This document shows positions 29,127-35,990 of a DNA stretch of 35,990 nucleotides, piece after piece (position 1 is the stretch's first letter; the number at the start of each line of letters is the position of its first letter). The position numbers and the translations under genes are program-made. Source of the DNA: a virus. The stretch spans positions 1-35,990 of the IMG/VR virus record IMGVR_UViG_3300006100_000036; one strand, given 5' to 3'. The notes beneath the pieces are model-generated. The model was given only the letters and a program-made list of their open reading frames with translations. It was not told where the DNA came from and did not search any database.

Positions 29127-32100
29127 CTACGAGACTACCGCCGCGACGGTGCAACGGCAATTAGGGTGATCCGGTGGCACCGGGTCGGAGAGGTCGTGAG
29201 CGCCCTCCAGAGCCGCGCACTCGGGACAAGCGGTGTCGTAGGCAATCCACTCAAACTGTTTAGTTCCAGCGGCCGCGTACTGGTCGACGCTCGCGAGGTT
29301 GTAGGCGCGGTTCGTCTCAGTGATGGCGATGGTCATGGAGCGGACCGGGTCCGCGATGATGGCATTGACACTGGCCGCGATGGTGCGCGCGGGGAAGCCC
29401 TGAGAGACACCGGAGGCGATGGAGTTGCCGATACGGTCGACCGACGTCTTGCCTATACCGTCGAGCGTTATGTCCAGCGAGTCGAGGTTGGCTCGGAGCA
29501 TCCCGTCCGCGAGGTTGGTGGCGGCCATCGGATGACCGGGAGTCCATGAGGACCAGTCGACAGTCTTGACCGCGGCGCGCGCCAGTCCGTATGAGAGTTT
29601 CGCTCCGGCTCCCATCTCCTTCACCGCGTTGACCGTCCCGACGTATCCGGCGTCCATCGACATCTCGGCGATGACGGAGGCGAGTGGCTTGTTGTTGTAG
29701 GTGATAAAGCGAGCGACGATAGAGGCTATGTCGTCTCCAGCCGCCTTCTCGCCGATGACTTTCTCGACTGCGGCGATGGCCTCGTCGATGCCGGAGAACG
29801 ACTCCGCGAGCGCCTTCGTGATCCGAGGAGCGTAGTGGTTCTCTATCGCTCGCTTTTGAGTGATGCCGGGGAGGTCGTCCGCGCTCCGCTTAGTAATCGA
29901 AGCGCCGGATACTTTTGGGGTATCACCAGACGAGACCGTCTTCTCCTCGTGTCCAGCGATGCCCTTGACCCATGAGTAGCCAGCGTCACCGCCCCACGCG
30001 TCCCATGCGACTCGACCCGGAGACGGATACCCGTCCTCACCAGCGGAGAAACCAGTCGCATCCTTGTCGACGGCGTGGCGGTCAAAGTACGCCTTCATAC
30101 GACGGACGGTCGCCATCGAGACACCGGCTCCGCGAGCGAGGTCCGACGCGCGCTTACGACCGACGTCGGTGAAACCCGAGCCGGCCCTGCCGTCAGCGAT
30201 CCAGTCGAGAGCGCGCTGAGCCGCGGCCTGAACTCCCTTCGGTGGCGTGTACGTCTCTCCCTTGACCGTGGCTTGAACGTCCTGATTGAAGCACCAAGCG
30301 TCCTCCTCGTTGATGGTCGTGAACTGGAAGTCCCGATAGACCGCGCCCTTGCGGAGTCGCGTCGAGACGTACTTGCCGAACGCTCGGAGTTCGTCGGCCA
30401 CGATGGACTTCTGCGCTACCGGAGGTGTCGACGCCCCGCCTTGAGACTCGACGACCTGCCCTTTGCTTTCTTTGCCTTGTGAGCCTTCTTCGGTGACGTT
30501 GGAACTGTCACTACCGGGCCGACTAACCACTTCATTCTCTTGTCCCTTCATCCCGATCGTCTCGCCGGTGGAGTCCTGCTCTAGTAGTCCGTTCAGGAAC
30601 TGGATTGTCTGACCGGCGACGATGAACGGTTCGTCCGCTTCCGGGATGTCGTAAAGCGGCATGTTGAGTTCACCGCGAACGTCGTTGATTGTCATCTGAC
30701 CGGACTGGAGTGACACTTGGAACGCCTGCGCGCGTCCGATCATGGTCGCGACGTTTGAGTCGTCGTCGTCGAACGAGAACGTGATGTTCTTGTCCGCGCC
30801 AAGGAACCGGCGGCTGAGGGTGTTGATGGTCTCGATGAGGAACGACTCCAGAGGCTTCTGCGAGGTCGTGAGAGCCGCTTGAGCCTGCCCGTCGTGTTCG
30901 CCCTTGCCACCGAGCCCGGAGCGCGGGACTATACCCATCGCGGCCGGAGCGACGCCGAAGACCGTACAGATACGGAGGATGATGTATTCGTCGTACTCGT
31001 TCTTATACCGCTCGTCGATGGTCGGAGCGAAGACGGGCTTGAAGCCGCGAGGGAGAACCTTCATCCGGTGGCGCTCGGCCGTCGACCCGACCAGTCGGTC
31101 GTTGAAGACGCGCTCGAAGGCGGCGAGGTGCGTCGGGTCCATCTCGTCGGAGTCGGTCTCAAAGAACGCCATCGGAGTTGCGCCGTCGCGGTACTCGGCC
31201 TTCATCCACTGTTGGCGGTCGAGGTAGAGGGTAGCCGCAGGGACGCACTCCTCGACTGCGGAGTACCCGTAAGGAGACCACGTTCGGCGATTGCGGACGA
31301 AGTAGGCCAGTTGGTCGCGTAGGTACTCGTCACTCTTACCCGGGGCCGTGAAGAACTCGCCGTCGCTGTTTGGCGTGTATTGGAACTCTCCGCGCGGGAA
31401 GCCCCAGAGGACCTGCTGAAAGGCTGGCGAAGGAGGTTCAGGAATGGCGCCTCGGTTGTCGAGTAGGACTTTTATTGTCGGCGCGTCGACAATCTCGAAG
31501 CCGAGGACCTTCCGTCCGAGGTTGTAGCGAGGGTAGACCGGCGTCCCATCGAATACGAAGTGAGTCCAGAGGAACTCCGTCATCCACTCAGTAAAGGAGC
31601 GGCCTAACTGCGGGTACGGGTTCTCCCAGAACTTCCGGAGGTCGTCGATGGCTTCGGAGTAGCGATCGCGCGCGATGCGAGCGGCCTTCGCGTGCGAGCA
31701 GTTCTGCTCCGCCATGATGGAGGCGATAGTGGCGTCCTCGATTTGGAACGACCATTCCATCTTCGTAATCTCCGCAATCTTGATTTCGATGGCGCGGTGG
31801 ATGATGTCAATCTGGTCGGCCATCGAGCGGAGGACGGTCCACGGAGTCGACCGCTGGTTGAGGTCGAGGTTCCACGCGACCGGATACTCCCAGATACGAG
31901 GGAGAGCGCGACCGGAGTCGTCGTAGACGGGGTCGAGTGGAGCCGGGAGGAAAGGAGCCGAGGGACCGAGTTGCGCACCGAACGACGTCGCCGGCCGTGG
32001 CAGAGGGTTCGCTTGCATCCCGGGAGTCTGGAGGAGTCCCTGACCACCGCTCGCCGTCATCTGAGAAGGCATCGCGGCTGACGCCGTCGCGTATCCAGAG

Positions 32101-32204
32101 CCGCCGTATGGCGTCGACGACATCGCGTTCGTCGCCTTTGACAACCCCTCGACGATCCGCTCTACAAGCGCGTCGTCCTTCTTCTTGCGGCTGAATAGTG
32201 CCAT
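29127..32204 (-). CDS. Portal protein fused to MuF-like domain, 1025 aa
   Basis: Residues 1-540 are a portal protein: STPWTVLRSMADQIDIIHRA, MEWSFQIED, RRTWSPYGYSAVEECVPAA, and LRICTVFGVAPAAMGI. A Gln/Ser/Gly linker (about 545-600) leads to a separate domain at 653-745 with ALDWIADGRAGSGFTDVGRK and RVAWDAWGGDAGYSW, seen in various phage head proteins but of unknown role. The last 130 residues are MuF-like, ending in the cysteine pattern CPEC...PDHPNCRC. Portal and MuF proteins are usually separate genes, so this fusion would place MuF copies at the portal vertex. Confidence 0.87.
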   Translation of the reverse strand: MALFSRKKKDDALVERIVEGLSKATNAMSSTPYGGSGYATASAAMPSQMTASGGQGLLQTPGMQANPLPRPATSFGAQLGPSAPFLPAPLDPVYDDSGRALPRIWEYPVAWNLDLNQRSTPWTVLRSMADQIDIIHRAIEIKIAEITKMEWSFQIEDATIASIMAEQNCSHAKAARIARDRYSEAIDDLRKFWENPYPQLGRSFTEWMTEFLWTHFVFDGTPVYPRYNLGRKVLGFEIVDAPTIKVLLDNRGAIPEPPSPAFQQVLWGFPRGEFQYTPNSDGEFFTAPGKSDEYLRDQLAYFVRNRRTWSPYGYSAVEECVPAATLYLDRQQWMKAEYRDGATPMAFFETDSDEMDPTHLAAFERVFNDRLVGSTAERHRMKVLPRGFKPVFAPTIDERYKNEYDEYIILRICTVFGVAPAAMGIVPRSGLGGKGEHDGQAQAALTTSQKPLESFLIETINTLSRRFLGADKNITFSFDDDDSNVATMIGRAQAFQVSLQSGQMTINDVRGELNMPLYDIPEADEPFIVAGQTIQFLNGLLEQDSTGETIGMKGQENEVVSRPGSDSSNVTEEGSQGKESKGQVVESQGGASTPPVAQKSIVADELRAFGKYVSTRLRKGAVYRDFQFTTINEEDAWCFNQDVQATVKGETYTPPKGVQAAAQRALDWIADGRAGSGFTDVGRKRASDLARGAGVSMATVRRMKAYFDRHAVDKDATGFSAGEDGYPSPGRVAWDAWGGDAGYSWVKGIAGHEEKTVSSGDTPKVSGASITKRSADDLPGITQKRAIENHYAPRITKALAESFSGIDEAIAAVEKVIGEKAAGDDIASIVARFITYNNKPLASVIAEMSMDAGYVGTVNAVKEMGAGAKLSYGLARAAVKTVDWSSWTPGHPMAATNLADGMLRANLDSLDITLDGIGKTSVDRIGNSIASGVSQGFPARTIAASVNAIIADPVRSMTIAITETNRAYNLASVDQYAAAGTKQFEWIAYDTACPECAALEGAHDLSDPVPPDHPNCRCTVAAVVS

Positions 32205-32225
32205 CGCGCTCCTAGTGGTCTCGGC

Positions 32226-33590
32226 TCATTGTAGTTCTCGTCCACAACCTGAGCAACGAGTAGCGTCGGCCGCGTTCGGTAGGTCGCACCCGGGACACCT
32301 CGGAGCGATGGATGCGAAGAACCGGTCGGCACTCCCCTCGGCTCCGATGTTGAGCGAGGTGATGCCGTGGACGAGCGCGTCGAGTCGGTCGGGAGAGAAG
32401 TCGGACTCACCGGCGACCCACGTCGTCATCTGAGTCTCCAGTTCGGGGAAGATGCCGTGATGACTGACGCGACCCTGCTCATACAACGCCGAGATTGGCT
32501 CAGCGCGGAGAACCTTCCCGCGACGCGCGACGACTCCGCGGTATGGGACGGTCGGTCGTATCTGCTTGATGATGGTCTCGATCATGTCGCCGCCCATGTT
32601 GGTCTCTCCCACGATGCGCGACGCTTGGAACTCGTCGAATGCTTCGATGGCGCGTCGAGCCCATCCTGCCGGGGAGAGTCGACAAGTCCTATCGGCGAGG
32701 ACGTAGGCCCGTCCGTCGATGCCACGGCCGACGACCACAATCCCAGTCTCGTCACTGTTCTCGTTTGACGTAGCCGCGGGGTCGATGGCGACTACGACCC
32801 GTACCATGTCCGGTACGTCTTTCACTCGACACTCCTCGACCATCCGCAGGGACCAGAGGCTCCCGGGTACGTCGTCGAGGACCTCCGCATACAGTTCCTG
32901 TCGGCCGAGGCGCGTCCCCTCGTATCGGTTCCGCAGTTGCGCCAGAGCCGCCGGTGCGAGGTTTGCCTCGTTGTCGAACGTCGACCCTCGCACTACGCGG
33001 ACGGAGCCGTCGTCTCGACCTATGAGGTCCTTGATGATGCGCGTCGGCCGCGGCGTCGTCGTGATGATCGTCTGAGGATTAGTCCCGAGTCGGAGAGTGA
33101 ACTGGAGTTGGTCATACGTCTCGGGATACCGCCAAGCGGCCAGTTCGTCGCACCAACTCCCGTGGAACTGCGGACCGCGCAGTCGGTCGGGTTCGTCGGC
33201 CGAGAACAGTTTGATGAGTGAGCCGTTGGTGAGTCGCATCTCTCCCATCGACCGGTTGTAGTGCTTGAGAGCGCCGTAGCGGTCGAGGACGACCTTGAGT
33301 CCAGACTCTCCCTCCGCGCAGGTGTCACGGACGTCTCCGAAGGTCGCGGCGACGACGGCCCAGCGCGTCCCCGGGTGCTTGATGGCCTGCCACGCGACCC
33401 ACTCGGCGGCGGTGCGCGTCTTACCGGCGCCACGACCGGCGAGGTAGAGCCAGACGCTCCAGTCGTCAGTCGGTGTAGGTAATTGCTCCGGTCTCGCCTT
33501 CTGGTCCTCCCAGAACACTCGGCTCGCCGCTATCTGCTTCAAGGAGGAGTCGGAGTCGTTGGACCTCTCCCTCGATGGTTCCTGCGTCAT
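32226..33590 (-). CDS. terL: Terminase large subunit with C-terminal zinc ribbon
   Basis: The ATPase has Walker A AGRGAGKT (51-58) and a Walker B with GSWCDE ending in Asp148-Glu149. The nuclease has VVVAIDPAAT with Asp270, and SPDRLDALVHGI with Asp401 and Asp404. Together these package and cut DNA at the portal. Residues 432-450 add a four-cysteine zinc ribbon (CPGC...CSGC) that most large terminases lack. The ATG at 33590 has GGAGG nine bases upstream but lies 125 nt inside the small-subunit gene. It encodes 454 aa, within the usual range. Confidence 0.92.
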   Translation of the reverse strand: MTQEPSRERSNDSDSSLKQIAASRVFWEDQKARPEQLPTPTDDWSVWLYLAGRGAGKTRTAAEWVAWQAIKHPGTRWAVVAATFGDVRDTCAEGESGLKVVLDRYGALKHYNRSMGEMRLTNGSLIKLFSADEPDRLRGPQFHGSWCDELAAWRYPETYDQLQFTLRLGTNPQTIITTTPRPTRIIKDLIGRDDGSVRVVRGSTFDNEANLAPAALAQLRNRYEGTRLGRQELYAEVLDDVPGSLWSLRMVEECRVKDVPDMVRVVVAIDPAATSNENSDETGIVVVGRGIDGRAYVLADRTCRLSPAGWARRAIEAFDEFQASRIVGETNMGGDMIETIIKQIRPTVPYRGVVARRGKVLRAEPISALYEQGRVSHHGIFPELETQMTTWVAGESDFSPDRLDALVHGITSLNIGAEGSADRFFASIAPRCPGCDLPNAADATRCSGCGRELQ

Positions 33591-33945
33591 AGACGACCGC
33601 CTCCATTTGGACCCTTGCGGGTGCGTATAGTCCGAGGTAGCGCGCTCGATGCTCCATTATCCGAAGCACTCGGTCAGTCGCCGGCCCGTCTCCAGCGATC
33701 GCCTTTGACCAGTGAGCGAGTTGGAGCCGGTCGAGCCGGTCGAGTTCTGCGGCTCGCACCTCCTCGCTCCCTGCTTCCATGAGCGTCCGCTTCAGCGCGC
33801 GCTGATACGCGGCGGCCGCTCCGGACGGGTGCGCGTATCCCAACTGGCGCGCAATCGCGTCGTAGGTCGCACCGCCACGGCGCAACTCCAGCGCGGCTCG
33901 CTCCTTGTCGACGACCTCGGGGTCCGGGTGATTTACACTGGCCAT
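33466..33945 (-). CDS. terS: Terminase small subunit
   Basis: The 159-aa protein has an N-terminal helix-turn-helix (LRRGGATYDAIARQLGYA) for DNA recognition, a helical oligomerisation region (AAYQRALKRTLMEAGSEEVR, RLDRLQLAHWSKAI), and the RIMEHRARYLGLYAP motif typical of actinophage and related small terminases. The C-terminal 40 residues are encoded in the region shared with terL. It would recognise the packaging site, which may lie nearby. The ATG at 33945 is preceded by the non-coding stretch with the tRNA-like element. Confidence 0.85.
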   Translation of the reverse strand: MASVNHPDPEVVDKERAALELRRGGATYDAIARQLGYAHPSGAAAAYQRALKRTLMEAGSEEVRAAELDRLDRLQLAHWSKAIAGDGPATDRVLRIMEHRARYLGLYAPARVQMEAVVYDAGTIEGEVQRLRLLLEADSGEPSVLGGPEGETGAITYTD

Positions 33946-33964
33946 ACTTACAGAGTAGAGGGAG

Positions 33965-34039
33965 TGGAGCGTTGGGGTCGGAATCGCACCGCCTCGGCCG
34001 CTCGGATGAGCGGAATGCTTCTCATTACATCACCAACGC
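33965..34039 (-). tRNA. tRNA-like element (possible degenerate tRNA) upstream of terS
   Basis: On the minus strand the 75 bases fold as a cloverleaf. There is a perfect 7-bp acceptor (GCGTTGG/CCAACGC) followed by T and an encoded CCA, and a 4-bp D stem (ATGT/GCAT) with an 8-base loop. The anticodon stem is 5 bp (CCGCT/AGCGG), and the T stem is 5 bp with one bulged A around a TGCGATT loop. The anticodon loop has only six bases (CATCCG) and no uridine at the position after the stem, so the anticodon cannot be assigned. It may be a decayed or non-canonical tRNA, an attachment-site remnant, or a structural RNA. Confidence 0.6.
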
Positions 34040-34048
34040 AGGACAAGT

Positions 34049-34756
34049 CTACCGTTTCTCGCCGCGGTACATAGACGCACCGGCCTCGGCAATCGCGGAG
34101 TAGGGGAGGACGGGGATGGTGAGCCGCTCGCGGACGGACGGGTCGAGTAGGTAGATGTACCGCAGTTGGAAGCCCGGGAGCGCCTCGGCTCCGATGCTCT
34201 TGAGGAAGACGCCGGAGGACTCCGAGCCGGTCTTGCCGTAGCGCGCCTTTACGCTCCCTCCCTTCGCGTTCGGACTAAAGCCGGGCTCTAGGACAATCTT
34301 GGCGATCACCTCTCCGTCGGGCATCCGGTACATCGACGAGTTCTTCTTGATTTGAGTCAGCAGGAAACCGGCCGCGCGGTAGATGGTCCCGTCCCCGCAT
34401 TGAGTCGCGTCGGCGTATGAAACGACCCATTTGACCTGAGGCGCGTGTTTCTTGAGCAGTCGCATCGAGACGGCGATGGCGCGGCTCTCCGCGTTCTTTG
34501 GTAGCGCGTCCGAGAACGCGAGACGGTTCAGTTCCAGAAACTCATTCCATCCGGCTCCCTCGACGAACCGCTGAGTCTTGGACTTGTCAATGGACGGGCC
34601 GAACTGGAGGACTCCCTCAAGATGGCCCTCCCAGAAGACTCCGAGGTGGAGTTGGCTCCTCGGGTCGACCTTGCCGGAGTAGTGGTGCTTCCGTACAAAC
34701 GCGCGCGCGTCCGACGCCGCGATCGGTTTGACGATGAGATCCTTAACCGAGGCCAC
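34049..34756 (-). CDS. Mom-like DNA adenine modification enzyme (GNAT fold)
   Basis: The 235-aa protein closely follows Mom-like proteins in length and motifs. These are VRKHHYSG (21-28), LHLGVFWEGHLEGVLQFG (37-53), ELNRLAF (75-81), PKNAESRAIA (86-95) and SYADATQCGDGTIYRAAGF (113-131). In phage Mu, Mom makes N6-carbamoylmethyladenine in phage DNA and blocks restriction. Family members are iron-dependent acyltransferase-like enzymes. The start is GTG at 34756, with AGGA upstream and 14 nt of overlap with the ParB-like gene. Modification of this phage's own DNA is inferred, not shown. Confidence 0.82.
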   Translation of the reverse strand: MASVKDLIVKPIAASDARAFVRKHHYSGKVDPRSQLHLGVFWEGHLEGVLQFGPSIDKSKTQRFVEGAGWNEFLELNRLAFSDALPKNAESRAIAVSMRLLKKHAPQVKWVVSYADATQCGDGTIYRAAGFLLTQIKKNSSMYRMPDGEVIAKIVLEPGFSPNAKGGSVKARYGKTGSESSGVFLKSIGAEALPGFQLRYIYLLDPSVRERLTIPVLPYSAIAEAGASMYRGEKR

Positions 34757-35357
34757 GGATGAAGTCCTGAGCGATGAAGGCGAGCGCGTTGCCGTTCGAG
34801 TTCTTGTTGCCGGTGTCGAGGTCGAAGCCGTTGAGGTGCTTGCATCGAGCGAGCGCCTCCTTGACCGTCTCAGACTGGTCGAGAGTCATCGTGAACGTCA
34901 TCTGCGTTATGTCGCTCCGGTCTCCATCCGGGAGCGCGCCGAAGGCATCCTCCTCGGACAGTACGGTCGTCAGCAGTTCGTCGAGGTCGTCTCCGTCGTA
35001 TCCAGTCCCTTTGAGGTGACTCTCCGTCGAGGCGAGGTCGCGCAGTAGGTCGGCGAGCGCGTGGTCGTTGTAGGTCGCGAGGTCGTTCGCTCGATTGTCG
35101 ACGAGCAGGATGCGGAGAGCGCGATCATCGTCGACGTCGAGTTCTGTCGTCTCGATGCGCGTCCATCCGAGCGCCTTAGCCGCTTTCCAAGTGTGGTTAC
35201 CGGCGAGTATGTATCCCGTCGACTTCTGGACGACTATCGGTCGATACTGACCATGAGCCCGGAGACTCTCCGAGATGGCGCCGACGTCGCCTTGCCGGAC
35301 GTTCTGCGGGTGAGGTTTGACGTCGTCAATCGGCGTGTTGGAAATCGTGAGGGACAT
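34743..35357 (-). CDS. ParB-like nuclease-fold protein, 204 aa
   Basis: The ParB/sulfiredoxin fold is evident: VKPHPQNVR (13-21), SLRAHGQYRPIVV (31-43), GYILAGNHTWKAAKALGW (48-65) and ILLVDNRAND (83-92). The GNHT variant in place of GERR is usual in phage ParB-like proteins next to modification or terminase genes. The C-terminal 90 residues, with TMTLDQSETVKEALARC, look like an added helical domain. These proteins have CTPase, nicking or DNA-binding roles in different systems. Here it overlaps the Mom-like gene and may target or regulate DNA modification. GGAGG precedes the ATG at 35357. Confidence 0.8.
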   Translation of the reverse strand: MSLTISNTPIDDVKPHPQNVRQGDVGAISESLRAHGQYRPIVVQKSTGYILAGNHTWKAAKALGWTRIETTELDVDDDRALRILLVDNRANDLATYNDHALADLLRDLASTESHLKGTGYDGDDLDELLTTVLSEEDAFGALPDGDRSDITQMTFTMTLDQSETVKEALARCKHLNGFDLDTGNKNSNGNALAFIAQDFIRGLG

Positions 35358-35386
35358 CGGTCCTCCTAGTAGACGATGACCTCATC

Positions 35387-35629
35387 CTAACGCGAGGCCA
35401 AGCGACGCTTGATAATGCGCTCGGGTAGGACGTGGCGGAAGGCGGCGCGGTTTGCCGACCCTCCGAAGACGCAGACGGACTCGACCTCGTCGCCGTGGAC
35501 CCGGGCAGAGATGAAGACATACGAGCCGCGTAGGTCTTTGACCTTCACCGGGTGTCCCCTCTCCATCCCGAGAAACGTCTCGACAGTCTCGACGAGGATG
35601 GCCGGAGCGTATGGTCGGCGAGGTTTCAC
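35387..35629 (-). CDS. Hypothetical basic protein, 80 aa
   Basis: The likely start is GTG at 35629, overlapping the cysteine-rich gene's stop as GTGA; the longer open frame upstream is a low-complexity shadow. The protein is basic at both ends (KPRRPY and IIKRRLASR), with a central beta-rich region (VKVKDLRGSYVFISARV, VESVCVFGG). A small nucleic-acid-binding or barrel fold is possible. No family is recognised. Confidence 0.55.
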   Translation of the reverse strand: MKPRRPYAPAILVETVETFLGMERGHPVKVKDLRGSYVFISARVHGDEVESVCVFGGSANRAAFRHVLPERIIKRRLASR

Positions 35630-35790
35630 GTCACGACCGCCAAATGCTCGCAGTCGGGGACGTAAGGATGGCACCGGCGGCTCTTGGTCGCAGAGTGGAC
35701 GAGTGGTAGGTGAGGCCACAACGTCGGAGGACGATGCACCGGCTCGGAGCAGATGTCGCAAGTCAGAGGTCGCGACCCTTTACAAACCAC
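35626..35790 (-). CDS. Small Cys/His-rich protein, about 54 aa
   Basis: This frame contains CDIC (residues 11-14), several histidines and CHPYVPDC near the C-terminus, a plausible zinc-binding domain. It ends at 35626, where its stop overlaps the next GTG (GTGA). The start is uncertain: I give GTG at 35790, inside the 31-aa membrane gene, without a clear ribosome binding site. Small zinc proteins such as Mu Com control mom translation; it is only speculation that this one acts on the nearby Mom-like gene. Confidence 0.5.
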   Translation of the reverse strand: MVCKGSRPLTCDICSEPVHRPPTLWPHLPLVHSATKSRRCHPYVPDCEHLAVVT

Positions 35791-35858
35791 CAGACGATCG
35801 CGGCCGTCGTGAGGACGACCAGTTCTCCGAGCATCAGTTTTAGACAGGTGTTTCTCAT
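35763..35858 (-). CDS. Tiny membrane protein, 31 aa
   Basis: The ATG at 35858 has a strong AAGGAG five bases upstream. The 31 residues contain one hydrophobic segment (ELVVLTTAAIVWWFV, about 12-26) between a short polar N-terminus and a basic end (KGRDL). It is a plausible single-pass membrane peptide. The function is unknown. Small membrane peptides in phage early regions can act in superinfection exclusion or host inhibition. Confidence 0.6.
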   Translation of the reverse strand: MRNTCLKLMLGELVVLTTAAIVWWFVKGRDL

Positions 35859-35912
35859 AGTTTCTCCTTCGCAGAAATGGACTAGTTAAGTTCGCACTTT
35901 TGGCAACTCATA

Positions 35913-35949
35913 GTATTTGCCGGTCAGACGGTGTCGTATCTGCCGGTCA
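35913..35949 (+). repeat. Two near-perfect 14-base direct repeats
   Basis: GTATTTGCCGGTCA (35913-35926) and GTATCTGCCGGTCA (35936-35949) differ by one base and start 23 bases apart. On the minus strand the region holds only very short frames (8-9 codons, one reading MSCQKCELN), so it is probably non-coding. The spacing of about two helical turns would suit a dimer-binding operator. I see no clear promoter beside it. Confidence 0.5.
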
Positions 35950-35990
35950 TAGTTTCTCTCCGCAGGTAGGACAGTAGTTCACGTCTCGGA
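35947..35990 (-). CDS. Partial zinc-ribbon protein, C-terminal end, enters from the right edge
   Basis: The frame entering from the window edge reads Arg-Asp-Val-Asn-Tyr-Cys-Pro-Thr-Cys-Gly-Glu-Lys-Leu and stops at 35947-35949. CPTCG is a typical zinc knuckle. A GTG codon within it could give an 11-residue peptide, but it is more convincing as the end of a longer gene, possibly the one starting at position 38 if the ends are joined. Confidence 0.5.
   Translation of the reverse strand, partial: RDVNYCPTCGEKL

Noticed and set aside
35630-35761. Longer form of the 80-aa basic protein
   Set aside because: The extension is low complexity and competes with the frame that has a coherent Cys/His pattern and coupled stop/start.
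35409-35843. Open frame on the plus strand of 144 codons, and many others of 60-190 codons
   Set aside because: They lie antisense to convincing minus-strand genes, lack motifs and ribosome binding sites, and are expected from the codon bias of the real genes.
1-35990. Integrase, excisionase or CI-like repressor
   Set aside because: No tyrosine or serine recombinase catalytic domain or lambda-type repressor was found. The 60-aa HTH protein has only a DNA-binding domain, so lysogeny cannot be claimed despite the tRNA-like element.

Overview
The window looks like an almost complete tailed-phage genome (siphovirus type), moderately GC-rich by eye. Every gene I can support is on the minus strand, so transcription runs from high to low coordinates. 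A WhiB-like regulator at 3982-4317 points to an actinomycetal (Actinomycetota) host. I see no integrase, excisionase or obvious lysogeny repressor.

Layout in the direction of transcription. (1) Right end, 35.99-32.2 kb: several tiny proteins with cysteine pairs or a membrane segment, a ParB-like nuclease-fold protein, a Mom-like DNA adenine modification enzyme, a tRNA-like element, and both terminase subunits, which overlap by 125 nt. (2) 32.2-25.7 kb: a portal-MuF fusion, a capsid maturation protease with inserted zinc and accessory domains, and the HK97-type major capsid protein, followed by a hairpin. (3) 25.4-19.2 kb: small accessory genes behind promoter P3, then connector, tail terminator, tail tube, tail assembly chaperones joined by a -1 frameshift, and a short tape measure protein. 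(4) 19.2-9.7 kb: a tail protein with a LamG-like lectin domain, a beta-propeller-like protein, an NlpC/P60 endopeptidase cassette, and a run of Ser/Thr/Gly-rich fibre proteins. (5) 9.7-7.3 kb: a small HTH protein, an Mre11/SbcD-like metallophosphoesterase, a holin-like protein and a second, circularly permuted cysteine peptidase, closed by a strong terminator. (6) 7.2 kb to the left end: the replication, recombination and regulation block behind P2 and P1. It contains an Erf-like annealing protein, a newly noticed 48-aa ribbon-helix-helix gene, SSB, WhiB, a winged-helix replication-initiator-like protein with iteron-like repeats inside its gene, an HNH protein, a VRR-NUC nuclease and a YqaJ-type exonuclease.

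Three nearly identical promoter, palindrome and 5' leader blocks (P1 about 2.4 kb, P2 about 7.2 kb, P3 about 25.4 kb) each precede a small gene beginning Met-Asn/Asp-Ala-Val. They appear to divide the genome into three transcription units under common control. The two window ends carry what look like the two halves of one 26-aa zinc-ribbon gene, which suggests a circular or circularly permuted molecule. On that reading the P1 unit would run through the ends into the terminase and capsid genes.

The most notable points are the shared promoter/operator blocks, the phased repeats in the initiator gene, the Mom-like modification gene beside a ParB-like gene, the tRNA-like element before the terminase, the frameshift, and several genes shorter than 50 codons. 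Functions are assigned from motifs recognised by eye; no database search was run.
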